NCBI GenBank assembly: GCA_026991065.1
Contig: JALXCG010000087.1
Coordinates: 1-8,454 of the forward strand
Direction: 5' to 3'
Origin: Gemmatimonadota bacterium
GTDB lineage: Bacteria > GCA-2686955
Length of the DNA: 8,454 nucleotides
The notes under the pieces were generated by a model that searched no databases, was not told where the DNA came from, and saw only the letters and a list, made by a program, of their open reading frames with translations. Shown in pieces: positions 1-7,068 of the stretch. Positions within the stretch are counted from its first letter, which is position 1. Each line of letters starts with the position of its first letter. The position numbers were made by a program, and so were the translations under genes.

Positions 1-1542
1 GCCATGGCCGGGGGCGGGATCGGCCAGCGCCTGATCCAAGGCAGTGTTCATCTGTTGACCGACTACGTCATTCGTGTCTCGTTCTTCGATTATGACAGCC
101 TCCTGCAGCCTCACACCTGGACTCGCGCGAATTTCCAGTTGCAGATCATCCTCTTCGTTCTGGGGCTGATCGGCACAGTCGGCATCGCCAATCGCTCCGG
201 TGGAATCGCCGGAGTGATGCGGGTGGTTCTGAAAACGATCCACGGCGCCCGGTCGGCCATGATCGCGACCTACGCCCTGGGAATCGCGATCTTCTTCGAC
301 GACTACTCCAATACGCTGATCGTCGGCAACACCATGCGCCCCCTGACTGACCGCTTGCGCATCTCGCGGGAGAAGCTCGCCTATGTGGTTGACTCAACCG
401 CGGCGCCGGTCGCCGGCATCAGCATTCTCTCCACCTGGGTGGCGTACGAAATTTCTCTCTTCGCCGCACCCGCCGCCGAAATCGGGCTGGGGGACAACGC
501 CTACGCGATCTTCCTGCGCACGATCCCGTTCCGTTTCTACTGTCTGGCCACGCTGCTCTTCGTCGCCCTCCTGGTATTCAGCAACAGAGACTTCGGTCCG
601 ATGCTCAAAGCGGAACGTCGGGCACGGCGAACCGGTGCCGTGATCCGCCCCGGCGGAGAGCCCACGATCTCCGCGGCACTTGATGCTTCCGGCTTTCAGG
701 GGAACGGGCCCGCCCGTTGGTTCAATGCCGTGGGACCGATCGCCATGGTCCTTGCAGCGACCGCGGGCTGGCTCTGGTGGACCGGGCGCAGCGCTTTGAC
801 AACCACCGGCCTGCCGGGCTTCTGGACGCTCGATTACTGGCGCGCCATCCTGGAGAATGCCGATTCCGCCAAGGCGCTGTGCATTGCGGCATGGACCGGT
901 TTCGCCTCGGCTTTCGTTCTCGCGACCTCCCAACGGATCCTCTCCCCCCTGGAAGCTCTGCGGGCCGGCATCTCCTCGTTCGGCGCGGTCACCAACGCCA
1001 TCGTCATTCTGATTCTCGCCTGGGCGATCGGCGCAGTTTGTCGCGACCTGATGACGGCTCAATACTTGATCGCCCTGCTTGAAGGGCACATTCCACCACT
1101 GGTGTTTCCCGCGGGGCTTTTCCTGCTCTCCTGCGTGGTGAGTTTCTCCACCGGCTCCTCCTGGTCGACGATGAGCATCGTACTACCCAACACGATCTTT
1201 CTCGCTCACGCCATCGGCGCAAACTCCGCCATCGGGGCGGAAGCGATGACCATCGTCAGCATCGGCGCGGTTCTTGAAGGTTCGATCTTCGGCGATCACT
1301 GCTCGCCCATCTCGGACACAACGATTCTCTCTTCCACCGCAAGTGGTTCCGACCACATAGACCATGTCCGCACCCAGTTGCCGTACGCGGTTACCGTGAT
1401 GCTGGTCGCACTTGGCTGCGGTTATATTCCCGCGGCCGCGGGAATTCCGGCCCTGGTATCGTGGACGGCAGGCGCCCTGGTTCTGTTTCTAATCGTCCGC
1501 CTTGTGGGCAAGAATCCGGAGACCCCGACGCCCTACAGGTAG
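1..1542 (+). CDS. NhaC-family Na+/H+ antiporter (5' partial)
   Basis: Inner-membrane secondary transporter, expected to exchange Na+ for H+ in pH and sodium homeostasis. About 512 residues are visible. The protein alternates long hydrophobic segments with short polar loops. It carries family-typical blocks: FFDDYSNTLIVGNTMRPLTD (about 99-118), SREKLAYVVDSTAAPVAGIS (about 121-140) and, near the C-terminus, STGSSWSTMSIVLPN followed by GSIFGDHCSPISDTTILSS, where the Asp, His and Ser-rich loop is typical of NhaC. The reading frame is open to the window edge. Related proteins usually have one or two more N-terminal membrane segments before the region seen here, so the ATG at position 4 is probably internal and the true start lies upstream. 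The 3' end overlaps the convergent cardiolipin synthase gene by 10 bp. The exact ion specificity cannot be read from sequence; the family assignment is firm. Confidence 0.88.
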   Translation, partial: AMAGGGIGQRLIQGSVHLLTDYVIRVSFFDYDSLLQPHTWTRANFQLQIILFVLGLIGTVGIANRSGGIAGVMRVVLKTIHGARSAMIATYALGIAIFFDDYSNTLIVGNTMRPLTDRLRISREKLAYVVDSTAAPVAGISILSTWVAYEISLFAAPAAEIGLGDNAYAIFLRTIPFRFYCLATLLFVALLVFSNRDFGPMLKAERRARRTGAVIRPGGEPTISAALDASGFQGNGPARWFNAVGPIAMVLAATAGWLWWTGRSALTTTGLPGFWTLDYWRAILENADSAKALCIAAWTGFASAFVLATSQRILSPLEALRAGISSFGAVTNAIVILILAWAIGAVCRDLMTAQYLIALLEGHIPPLVFPAGLFLLSCVVSFSTGSSWSTMSIVLPNTIFLAHAIGANSAIGAEAMTIVSIGAVLEGSIFGDHCSPISDTTILSSTASGSDHIDHVRTQLPYAVTVMLVALGCGYIPAAAGIPALVSWTAGALVLFLIVRLVGKNPETPTPYR

Positions 1543-1544
1543 GG
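1531..1544. other. Palindromic stop-codon overlap of two convergent genes
   Basis: CCCTACAGGTAGGG is a perfect 6-bp inverted repeat around a central AG. The TAG stop of the + strand antiporter gene (1540-1542) and the TAG stop of the - strand cls gene (complement of 1533-1535) both fall inside it. No terminator with a T-run separates the two genes, so transcripts from either side probably run into the opposite gene unless they end within it. The stem is too short to be a convincing terminator alone. Confidence 0.6.
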
Positions 1545-3002
1545 TGTGGCGAGGCGCGCAATCCCATCGCGCAAGCGCACCGCGAAAGAGCGACCATCGA
1601 CCTCTTCCAAAGTGACGCGCCGGGCCTTGCGGATGCGGTCGTCGATCTTGCGGTTGACTTCCGCGGCAACTCTCGGATCGTAGGTCTCCACATCCACTTC
1701 AAAATTCAGGCGCAGCGAGCGCGCATCCCAATTCGCCGAACCGAAAAGCGTCCACTGGTCATCGACCACCATCAGTTTCGCGTGGTCGAAGGGCGGAGGA
1801 GTCCAATAGACCTCGCACCCCTTTTCCAGCACCTGCCAAAGTTGCGCGGTGGAGGCCCACTGCACCAAAGAGAGGTTGTTCTTGGCCGGCAACACAATCT
1901 GTACCTCGATACCCCGTAAAGCAGCAGCCTCAAGGTCCGACATCAAAGAAGAGTCGGGCACAAAATAGGGAGTCACGATGCGTACCCGCCGCCGCGCGGT
2001 CGCCAGCGCACCCTTGAGCGTGAAATAGAGGGCGTGGATAGAGTTATCTGGCCCGTCAGGGATCACCCGGGCAAGCGAATCGCCGGCAAGCGCGGAAGCT
2101 TCGGGGGCCGCCGGAAAAAACGAGGCGTCCAGTTGCTCTTCGGTGCAGAAGAACCAGTCACGAGAAAAGACCCGCTGCAGATCACTCACCACCGGCCCAT
2201 GCAGACGAAAATGGAGATCCGCGATCGCATCTTCGCGCGCGGAACGTTCAATCTCGTGGCCCTGCCGGATGTTCAGGCCGCCGGTGAAACCACACACTCC
2301 ATCCACGATCATTAGCTTGCGATGGTTGCGCAGATTCAAATAGGGCAGGCGCGAAGGGATCAACGTCGGCAGGAAGGTGGCAACCGGAATGCCTTGACGG
2401 GCCAGCTCTTTTTCCATGGGTGGATAGGAGTAGTGCCCGCCCACGCCATCGATCAGTACCCGAACCGCAACGCCCCGCTCCTGGGCGCGGCGAAGCGCGG
2501 CCACAAACTCCATGCCGACGCGATCCCGGTCCAGAATGTAGGTGGCCAGCGTAATGGTCCGCCGCGCACCATCAATCGCTGTCAGCATGGCCGGATACGC
2601 GGCATCTCCATTCTCCAGCAACTCAACCCGGTTGCCGCGCCGCAAAGGGAAGGGGCTGACCTTCGCGATCAACCGCTCCAACGTGCGCAACTCTTCGGGA
2701 AGTTCCCGCAGCGGGGCGATGGTTGGTGTATCCAACCCATCCAGGTCGCCCGCCCCGGCCCTCGCTGAACCCGCGCGCAGCACACGCGCTTTGGACCGAA
2801 TGCGGTTGATGCCGAAAATCCAGTAGAAAGCCGGCCCCACAAACGGCACCAACCATATGAACCCGACCCAGGCGATGGCTGCTCGCGGATCTCGCTTAAA
2901 AAGAATGGCGCGCACGCTCGTATACAGCGCCGCACCTATCGCCAAAATGCTGAACAGATACGGCCACAATGCCCGGAGCATGTCGGCGATCGTTTCTACC
3001 AT
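1533..3002 (-). CDS. cls: Cardiolipin synthase, phospholipase D superfamily (ClsA-like)
   Basis: Membrane enzyme that condenses two phosphatidylglycerols into cardiolipin and glycerol. The 489-residue length matches bacterial ClsA-type enzymes. Two N-terminal membrane helices are visible (about 12-35 and 42-64), with the family-typical KRDPRAAIAWVGFIWLVP between and into them. Two HKD catalytic motifs follow: HRKLMIVD at 227-234, with GFTGGLN after it, and HAKLMVVD at 407-414, with LFGSANWDARSLRLNFE after it. Both catalytic His/Lys/Asp sets are intact. The start is uncertain. The frame extends ten codons to a GTG at 3032, but that GTG lies only 3 bp from a strong hairpin. The ATG at 3002 places the first helix at the usual distance, although neither start has a convincing ribosome binding site. 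The gene is downstream of fadA on the same strand, separated by 108 bp and the hairpin, so it is probably its own transcription unit. Confidence 0.93.
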   Translation of the reverse strand: MVETIADMLRALWPYLFSILAIGAALYTSVRAILFKRDPRAAIAWVGFIWLVPFVGPAFYWIFGINRIRSKARVLRAGSARAGAGDLDGLDTPTIAPLRELPEELRTLERLIAKVSPFPLRRGNRVELLENGDAAYPAMLTAIDGARRTITLATYILDRDRVGMEFVAALRRAQERGVAVRVLIDGVGGHYSYPPMEKELARQGIPVATFLPTLIPSRLPYLNLRNHRKLMIVDGVCGFTGGLNIRQGHEIERSAREDAIADLHFRLHGPVVSDLQRVFSRDWFFCTEEQLDASFFPAAPEASALAGDSLARVIPDGPDNSIHALYFTLKGALATARRRVRIVTPYFVPDSSLMSDLEAAALRGIEVQIVLPAKNNLSLVQWASTAQLWQVLEKGCEVYWTPPPFDHAKLMVVDDQWTLFGSANWDARSLRLNFEVDVETYDPRVAAEVNRKIDDRIRKARRVTLEEVDGRSFAVRLRDGIARLATPYL

Positions 3003-3035
3003 GAGGGGATCATCTCTGCCCGGCACGATCACCGC

Positions 3036-3070
3036 AACCCATCTTCACCGATTGCCGGTGAAGATGGGTT
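3036..3070 (-). terminator. Perfect 15-bp hairpin between fadA and cls
   Basis: AACCCATCTTCACCG (3036-3050) and CGGTGAAGATGGGTT (3056-3070) are exact reverse complements with a 5-nt loop, ATTGC. The structure lies 40 bp past the fadA stop codon and upstream of cls, both on the - strand. Position suggests a transcription end or processing site for the beta-oxidation transcript. However, no T-run follows it on the - strand (the next bases read GCGGTG), so it is not a canonical intrinsic terminator. It could also be a dyad operator or a leader structure for cls. The symmetry is seen directly; the role is inferred. Confidence 0.45.
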
Positions 3071-3110
3071 TCTGCTCAGTGCGCGGCGGCAGTCCGAACC
3101 AGCGCCTTTG

Positions 3111-4283
3111 CTACGGAGCTTCGACCTCGAAAAGCCCCGCACCACCCATGCCGCCGCCAATGCACATGGTGACCAAGCCCAGGCCGCCGCCGCGGCGACG
3201 CAGCTCGTGAATCAGCGTGCTGGTGAGCTTGGCGCCGGTGCATCCCAATGGATGCCCGAGCGCGATCGCACCACCATTCACATTGACCTTCGCCGGCTCC
3301 AGACCCAACTCGCGCATCACATAGACCGATTGGGCGGAAAACGCCTCGTTTAACTCGATAAGATCGATGTCGTTCAAGGTCAAGCCCTTGCGCGCCAGCA
3401 GCTTGCGCACAGCCGGAATCGGGCCGATGCCCATAATGTCGGGATCCACGCCGGCAGTGACAAAGCCGCGGAAGTGCGCCAGCGGGGTCAAGCCACGGTC
3501 GGCGGCCGCGTCGGCGCTCATCACCACGGTGCAGGCCGCGCCGTCGGAGATCGGTGAAGAGTTCCCAGCCGTCACGCTGCCGCCCATGGTAAACGCCGGA
3601 CGCAACTTCGCCAGACCTTCGAGATTGGTCCCGGCGCGCGGACATTCGTCCTGCTCAAGGGTCAACTCCCGCCACTCGCCTGGCGCCACCTGGACCCTCG
3701 TCGCGACCGGGATGCACTCATCGTCAAAGCGCCCGGCCTTGATCGCGGCGATCGCCCGGGCGTGGCTTTCAACGGCGAAAGCATCCTGCTCTTCGCGACT
3801 CACGCCAAAGCGTCGGGCAACCTCTTCCGCGGTATGTCCCATGGCCGAATATGCCTCGGGATAACGCTCCGCCAGGTCAGGGTTGGGCGCCGGTTTCAAG
3901 CCGGTCATCGGGACCATCGACATGCTTTCCACACCACCGGCCAGAACGATATCGGCGTTGTCGGTGGCAATCTCCTGAGCAGCGATCGCAATCGCCTGCA
4001 GCCCGGAGGAACAGAATCGGTTCACAGTCATCGCCGGAACTGAGTTGGGAATGCCGGCGATCATCGCAGCGATGCGGGCAACATTCATCCCCTGCTCAGC
4101 TTCCGGGATCGCGCATCCCATAACAATGTCGTCGATCTCTTCCGGCTTGAGTCCGGGAGTGCGCTCGACGGCGCCTTTGATAACCAGACCGGCCAAATCA
4201 TCTGGACGGGTGTCACGAAGAGAACCCTTCTTGCCACGTCCAACCGGCGTCCGAAGGGTGGTGACGATCACAGCGTCGCGCAT
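3111..4283 (-). CDS. fadA: Acetyl-CoA C-acyltransferase (3-ketoacyl-CoA thiolase)
   Basis: Cytoplasmic thiolase that cleaves 3-ketoacyl-CoA with CoA to acetyl-CoA and a shortened acyl-CoA, the last step of each beta-oxidation round. It has 390 residues, normal for the family. The nucleophilic cysteine is C91 in [11 protein letters not shown]. The C-terminal catalytic pair is H344 in [16 protein letters not shown] and C374 in [14 protein letters not shown]. The asparagine loop NEAFSAQ is also present. The start at 4283 ([20 protein letters not shown]) is set by homology and by an AGAGGA ribosome binding site 7 nt upstream. The frame stays open another 80 codons into the preceding gene, but that extension reads as non-thiolase sequence. 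It follows the dehydrogenase/hydratase gene by 97 bp on the same strand and is very likely cotranscribed. A biosynthetic acetyl-CoA acetyltransferase role cannot be excluded from sequence alone, but the neighbour argues for degradation. Confidence 0.95.
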   Translation of the reverse strand: MRDAVIVTTLRTPVGRGKKGSLRDTRPDDLAGLVIKGAVERTPGLKPEEIDDIVMGCAIPEAEQGMNVARIAAMIAGIPNSVPAMTVNRFCSSGLQAIAIAAQEIATDNADIVLAGGVESMSMVPMTGLKPAPNPDLAERYPEAYSAMGHTAEEVARRFGVSREEQDAFAVESHARAIAAIKAGRFDDECIPVATRVQVAPGEWRELTLEQDECPRAGTNLEGLAKLRPAFTMGGSVTAGNSSPISDGAACTVVMSADAAADRGLTPLAHFRGFVTAGVDPDIMGIGPIPAVRKLLARKGLTLNDIDLIELNEAFSAQSVYVMRELGLEPAKVNVNGGAIALGHPLGCTGAKLTSTLIHELRRRGGGLGLVTMCIGGGMGGAGLFEVEAP

Positions 4284-4290
4284 AACCGTT

Positions 4291-4296
4291 TCCTCT
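4291..4296 (-). promoter_or_regulatory. Ribosome binding site of fadA
   Basis: On the - strand this reads AGAGGA, 7 nt before the ATG at 4283. It decides the start against the longer open frame that reaches 4523. Confidence 0.8.
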
Positions 4297-4302
4297 GTAT
4301 CT

Positions 4303-4318
4303 GCGCGGGAACCCGCGC
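4303..4318 (-). other. Short GC-rich dyad in the fad intergenic spacer
   Basis: GCGCGGG and CCCGCGC flank a central AA. As RNA this can form a 6-bp GC stem with a 4-nt loop. It lies 6 nt upstream of the fadA ribosome binding site inside the 97-bp spacer. It may stabilise or separate the two cistrons in one transcript. The stem is seen directly; a role is speculative, and GC-rich DNA makes such stems common. Confidence 0.3.
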
Positions 4319-4380
4319 GGTCAACGGCGGACACGATCTCCCGTGAGACCGCATCCCCGAATTTGGTAGATCGTTGCGGG

Positions 4381-6795
4381 TCAATTGCGCAGGGGCTTAC
4401 CCGTGGACAAGAGATGCTGAATCCGTTCCATGGTCTTCGGCTCCCCACAGAGAGAGAGGAAAGCCTCGCGTTCCAGATCCAGTATGTGCTGCTCATCCAC
4501 CAGGGTGCCCGCAGCGACATCACCTCCGGTCAAGATACGCGCCACATGGGTACCCAGCTTGGCATCGAACTCCGAGATGTAGCCGCCGGTCTTGAACCCC
4601 TCGATGCCGACCTTCAGAGCGCCGAAGCCGGTTCTGCCGGCAACCGCAATCTTGGTCGGCGGTGCCGGGCGGAAGCCCTCTTCGATCATGTGCAGAGCCG
4701 CCATTTTCGCATCCGCCGTCAGGTGATAGCGATTGGCGGTAATGCGATCGGTTGGAGCGAGGAAGCCTCGCGCCTTCGCCTCGGCCGCGGAGAGCGAAAC
4801 CTGCGCCTGCCCGATCAACTCGAAAACCCGTTGCACAACATGGAACGGCTCAACCGGCGTCTTTTCGGGGAAGCTCTTCATATAGCGGAAGAGCAACTCC
4901 TTGCAGCCACCACCCGCGGGCACCAACCCGACCCCCAACTCGACCAATCCGCAGTAAAGTTCGGCATGGGCCTGGATCCGCTGCGAAGCCATCATGATCT
5001 CGGCACCACCTCCCAGCGTCAGGCCAAATGGCGCAGCGACAACCGGTTTGTGGAAGTACTTCATGCGCAGCGTCAAGTCTTGCATGCCGCGAATCAGTTG
5101 ATCCAGCGCATCCCAGTTCTGCGACATCGCCATCATCGCCACCGCCATCACATTGGCGCCCGCGCTGAAAGCCGTACCTTCATTGGTGATCACGATCCCC
5201 TGCCAGTCGTTGCCTTCCAGCAGTTCGAGGGCGTTGTTCGCTTGCTGCAGAATGTCATCGTCAAGGGCGTTCATCTTGGTATGGAATTCCAGACCGAGAA
5301 TGCCGTCGCCGAGATTCAGCAGATCTGCGCCGGGATTGCGCCGGATGACGCCATCCTTGGCACCCTTGACTCGTGACAGAGGCAGTTCGCGCGGAGAAAG
5401 CGTCAGCGGACGGTACCGCTCCTCCCGAATGCACCAGTAGTGGAGAGCACCATCCACCTCTTTGTAAAACGACTCCGCGCCCCGGGCCAACAAGCGCTCC
5501 ACAATTGCGGGAACCTCGCGGCCCTCGGCCCGCAGACGATCCGCGGTCTCCTTGACACCGTTGGCATCCCAACTCTCAAAGGGCCCCAACTCCCAGTTGT
5601 AGCCCCCGCGCATGGCGCGATCCACATTGTAGATGTCGTCAGCGATCTCGTTCACGATGTTCGCCACGTAGACCATCATTCCGCTCATTGCGGTCCACGC
5701 CGCCTTGCCGGCCCGGTCTTCATGGTTCAGCATCGCCCGGAAGCGCGCCTTGACATCGGCGATCCCCTTGGCCGCCGAGACCGAGGCAAACTTCGGCTTC
5801 TTCAGTTCCCGGTATTCCAGGGTGTCGAGATCAAGCACCAAGCGGCGAGTCTTGCCGTCCGGACCCTTTTCCTTCTTGTAGAACCCCTGTTTGGTCTTGT
5901 TGCCCAACAGACCTTTTTCAACCATGCGCGGAAGGAAATCCGGTATCTCCAGGCTACTCAGCTCTTTATCGTGCTTGCACGATGCCAGAACGTGCTTGCA
6001 AACCAGGAGCAGAGTGTCGATGCCGACCAGGTCACCGGTCTTGAAAGACGCCGACTTCGGCCGCGCCAGAGCGGGCCCAAAGATCGCGTCCACCTCTTCG
6101 ACCGAGAATCCTTCCCGCCTCAAATCCCGAAAAGCCGCGAGAGTGGAATAGATCCCGATGCGGTTGGCGATAAAGTTGGGAGTGTCCTTGGCATAAACCA
6201 CACCCTTGCCCAACACTCGTTCGCCAAACTCCGCCATGTCGGCAACGACCTGGGGATCGGTCTCAAGCAGCGCCACCACTTCCAGCAGCCGCATGTGACG
6301 GACCGGATTGAAGAAGTGGGTGATGAGGAAGTGGCGCTTGAAATCGGTATCCAATTCGGCCGTCATGTCGGCGGCGGAGAGCCCCGACGTATTGCTCGAA
6401 ACCACCGCATCCGGCCGCCGCACTTTGGCAATTCGCGCGAAGAGATCGCGCTTGATATCGAGCCGCTCCACCACCACTTCGATGATCCAGTCGACCTCGC
6501 CGAGCTTGTCGAAGTCATCCTCAAGATTGCCGGCGGTGACCAGGGCGGCCGCGGACGGGTGGTAGAAAGCCGGCGTCGGCTTCCCTTTCTTGCATTTTTC
6601 GATGGCGTCCAGGGCCAAGCGGTTGCGAAATGCCGGGCTTGATTCATCGACACCTTTGGCGCGATCGGCATCGGTGTATCGGGGCACAATGTCTAGCAAT
6701 AAGACGGGAACGCCGCATCCAGCGAGGTGGGCGGCGATACCGCTACCCATCACTCCGGATCCAATTACGGCGACCTTCCGGATGGTTCGGGCCAT
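4381..6795 (-). CDS. fadN: Fused 3-hydroxyacyl-CoA dehydrogenase / enoyl-CoA hydratase (FadN-type)
   Basis: Bifunctional cytoplasmic beta-oxidation enzyme: it hydrates 2-enoyl-CoA and oxidises the resulting 3-hydroxyacyl-CoA with NAD+. It has 804 residues. The dehydrogenase part comes first. The Rossmann loop GSGVMG is at 12-17, SNTSG at 134-138, the catalytic pair is H160 (THFFNP) and E172 (RLLEVV), and NFIANRIG follows at 207-214. A second dehydrogenase-type helical region follows (about 220-470). The hydratase/isomerase (crotonase) part is C-terminal: FSAGANVM forms the oxyanion-hole region, and the two glutamates are E599 in [10 protein letters not shown] and E619 in [15 protein letters not shown], 20 residues apart as in classical hydratases. 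This order is that of Bacillus FadN, opposite to E. coli FadB. The start is supported by GGAGGT 8 nt upstream. It is the first gene of a fadN-fadA pair. Gene naming is by architecture; substrate chain length is not readable. Confidence 0.94.
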   Translation of the reverse strand: MARTIRKVAVIGSGVMGSGIAAHLAGCGVPVLLLDIVPRYTDADRAKGVDESSPAFRNRLALDAIEKCKKGKPTPAFYHPSAAALVTAGNLEDDFDKLGEVDWIIEVVVERLDIKRDLFARIAKVRRPDAVVSSNTSGLSAADMTAELDTDFKRHFLITHFFNPVRHMRLLEVVALLETDPQVVADMAEFGERVLGKGVVYAKDTPNFIANRIGIYSTLAAFRDLRREGFSVEEVDAIFGPALARPKSASFKTGDLVGIDTLLLVCKHVLASCKHDKELSSLEIPDFLPRMVEKGLLGNKTKQGFYKKEKGPDGKTRRLVLDLDTLEYRELKKPKFASVSAAKGIADVKARFRAMLNHEDRAGKAAWTAMSGMMVYVANIVNEIADDIYNVDRAMRGGYNWELGPFESWDANGVKETADRLRAEGREVPAIVERLLARGAESFYKEVDGALHYWCIREERYRPLTLSPRELPLSRVKGAKDGVIRRNPGADLLNLGDGILGLEFHTKMNALDDDILQQANNALELLEGNDWQGIVITNEGTAFSAGANVMAVAMMAMSQNWDALDQLIRGMQDLTLRMKYFHKPVVAAPFGLTLGGGAEIMMASQRIQAHAELYCGLVELGVGLVPAGGGCKELLFRYMKSFPEKTPVEPFHVVQRVFELIGQAQVSLSAAEAKARGFLAPTDRITANRYHLTADAKMAALHMIEEGFRPAPPTKIAVAGRTGFGALKVGIEGFKTGGYISEFDAKLGTHVARILTGGDVAAGTLVDEQHILDLEREAFLSLCGEPKTMERIQHLLSTGKPLRN

Positions 6796-6803
6796 CTTGG
6801 TGA

Positions 6804-6809
6804 ACCTCC
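6804..6809 (-). promoter_or_regulatory. Ribosome binding site of the dehydrogenase/hydratase gene
   Basis: On the - strand this reads GGAGGT, 8 nt before the ATG at 6795. It is the strongest Shine-Dalgarno match in the window and fixes the start. Confidence 0.85.
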
Positions 6810-6900
6810 AACGTGAGCAGAGGCCCGGTCGCGCATCCGTGCGATCCGAGGCGCGCTGCGTTGATTCTAAGGGGCGTGGGACGCGTCCTTGCTCCAGAGC

Positions 6901-7068
6901 CTAACGCAAATGGCGCAGTGCGTCAACGCAAGGAGTTTTCTCCTGGAACCCCTTCCCTCTGGCCTTTTTCTCTGCTTTGAGTAATCCTAGGATGTTGGAA
7001 AGCTTCTCCTCTGAAATGGGCTCCCCGCACCCCGCGCAAGGAGTCCGCGATCGGGATTCTGTTGCCAT
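6901..7068 (-). CDS. Small protein with CxxCG zinc-knuckle-like motif, unknown function
   Basis: A 55-residue basic ORF I do not recognise as a named family. It starts MATESRSRTPCAGCGEPISE and continues with a charged, probably helical middle rich in Lys and Glu (about 20-42), then TPCVDALRHLR. C11 and C14 form a CxxC knuckle followed by GEPIS, resembling the start of DksA/TraR and other zinc-ribbon fingers; C47, and possibly H53, could complete a metal site. The usual second CxxC is not present. The ATG at 7068 has only a weak purine-rich stretch (GGAAGAAG) upstream. The frame stays open to 7197, so a 98-residue form is possible but would overlap the signal-peptide region of the opposite gene. 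It ends 105 bp upstream of the dehydrogenase/hydratase gene on the same strand, so cotranscription is possible. It looks protein-like rather than like a shadow, but could be chance. Confidence 0.45.
   Translation of the reverse strand: MATESRSRTPCAGCGEPISEEKLSNILGLLKAEKKARGKGFQEKTPCVDALRHLR

Noticed and set aside
394-1089. 231-codon open frame on the - strand
   Set aside because: It lies opposite the well-conserved membrane segments of the antiporter. Its product is a Gly, Arg and Glu-rich string typical of a shadow frame.
4284-4523. 80-codon N-terminal extension of fadA
   Set aside because: It overlaps the end of the upstream gene, has no thiolase similarity, and a good ribosome binding site precedes the ATG at 4283.
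4045-5376. 443-codon open frame on the + strand
   Set aside because: It runs antisense across the intact thiolase and dehydrogenase/hydratase genes, and its translation shows no domain or motif. GC-rich codon use on the - strand leaves the antisense frame open.
5440-6642. 400-codon open frame on the + strand
   Set aside because: It is antisense to the dehydrogenase domain, whose catalytic motifs are all intact on the - strand. The + strand translation is low in hydrophobic periodicity and has no recognisable family.
6862-6888. Promoter for the beta-oxidation pair: TAGAAT on the - strand, with the palindrome GGACGCGTCC next to it
   Set aside because: The -10-like hexamer has no acceptable -35 box at 16-18 bp, and the 10-bp palindrome is easily found by chance in GC-rich DNA.
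6977-7066. Longer N-terminus for the propeller protein, from a TTG at 6977 or an ATG at 7016
   Set aside because: It would place a polar stretch of up to 30 residues before the signal peptide, and no ribosome binding site supports it. The ATG at 7016 is not fully excluded, because it would add Arg residues before the hydrophobic core.
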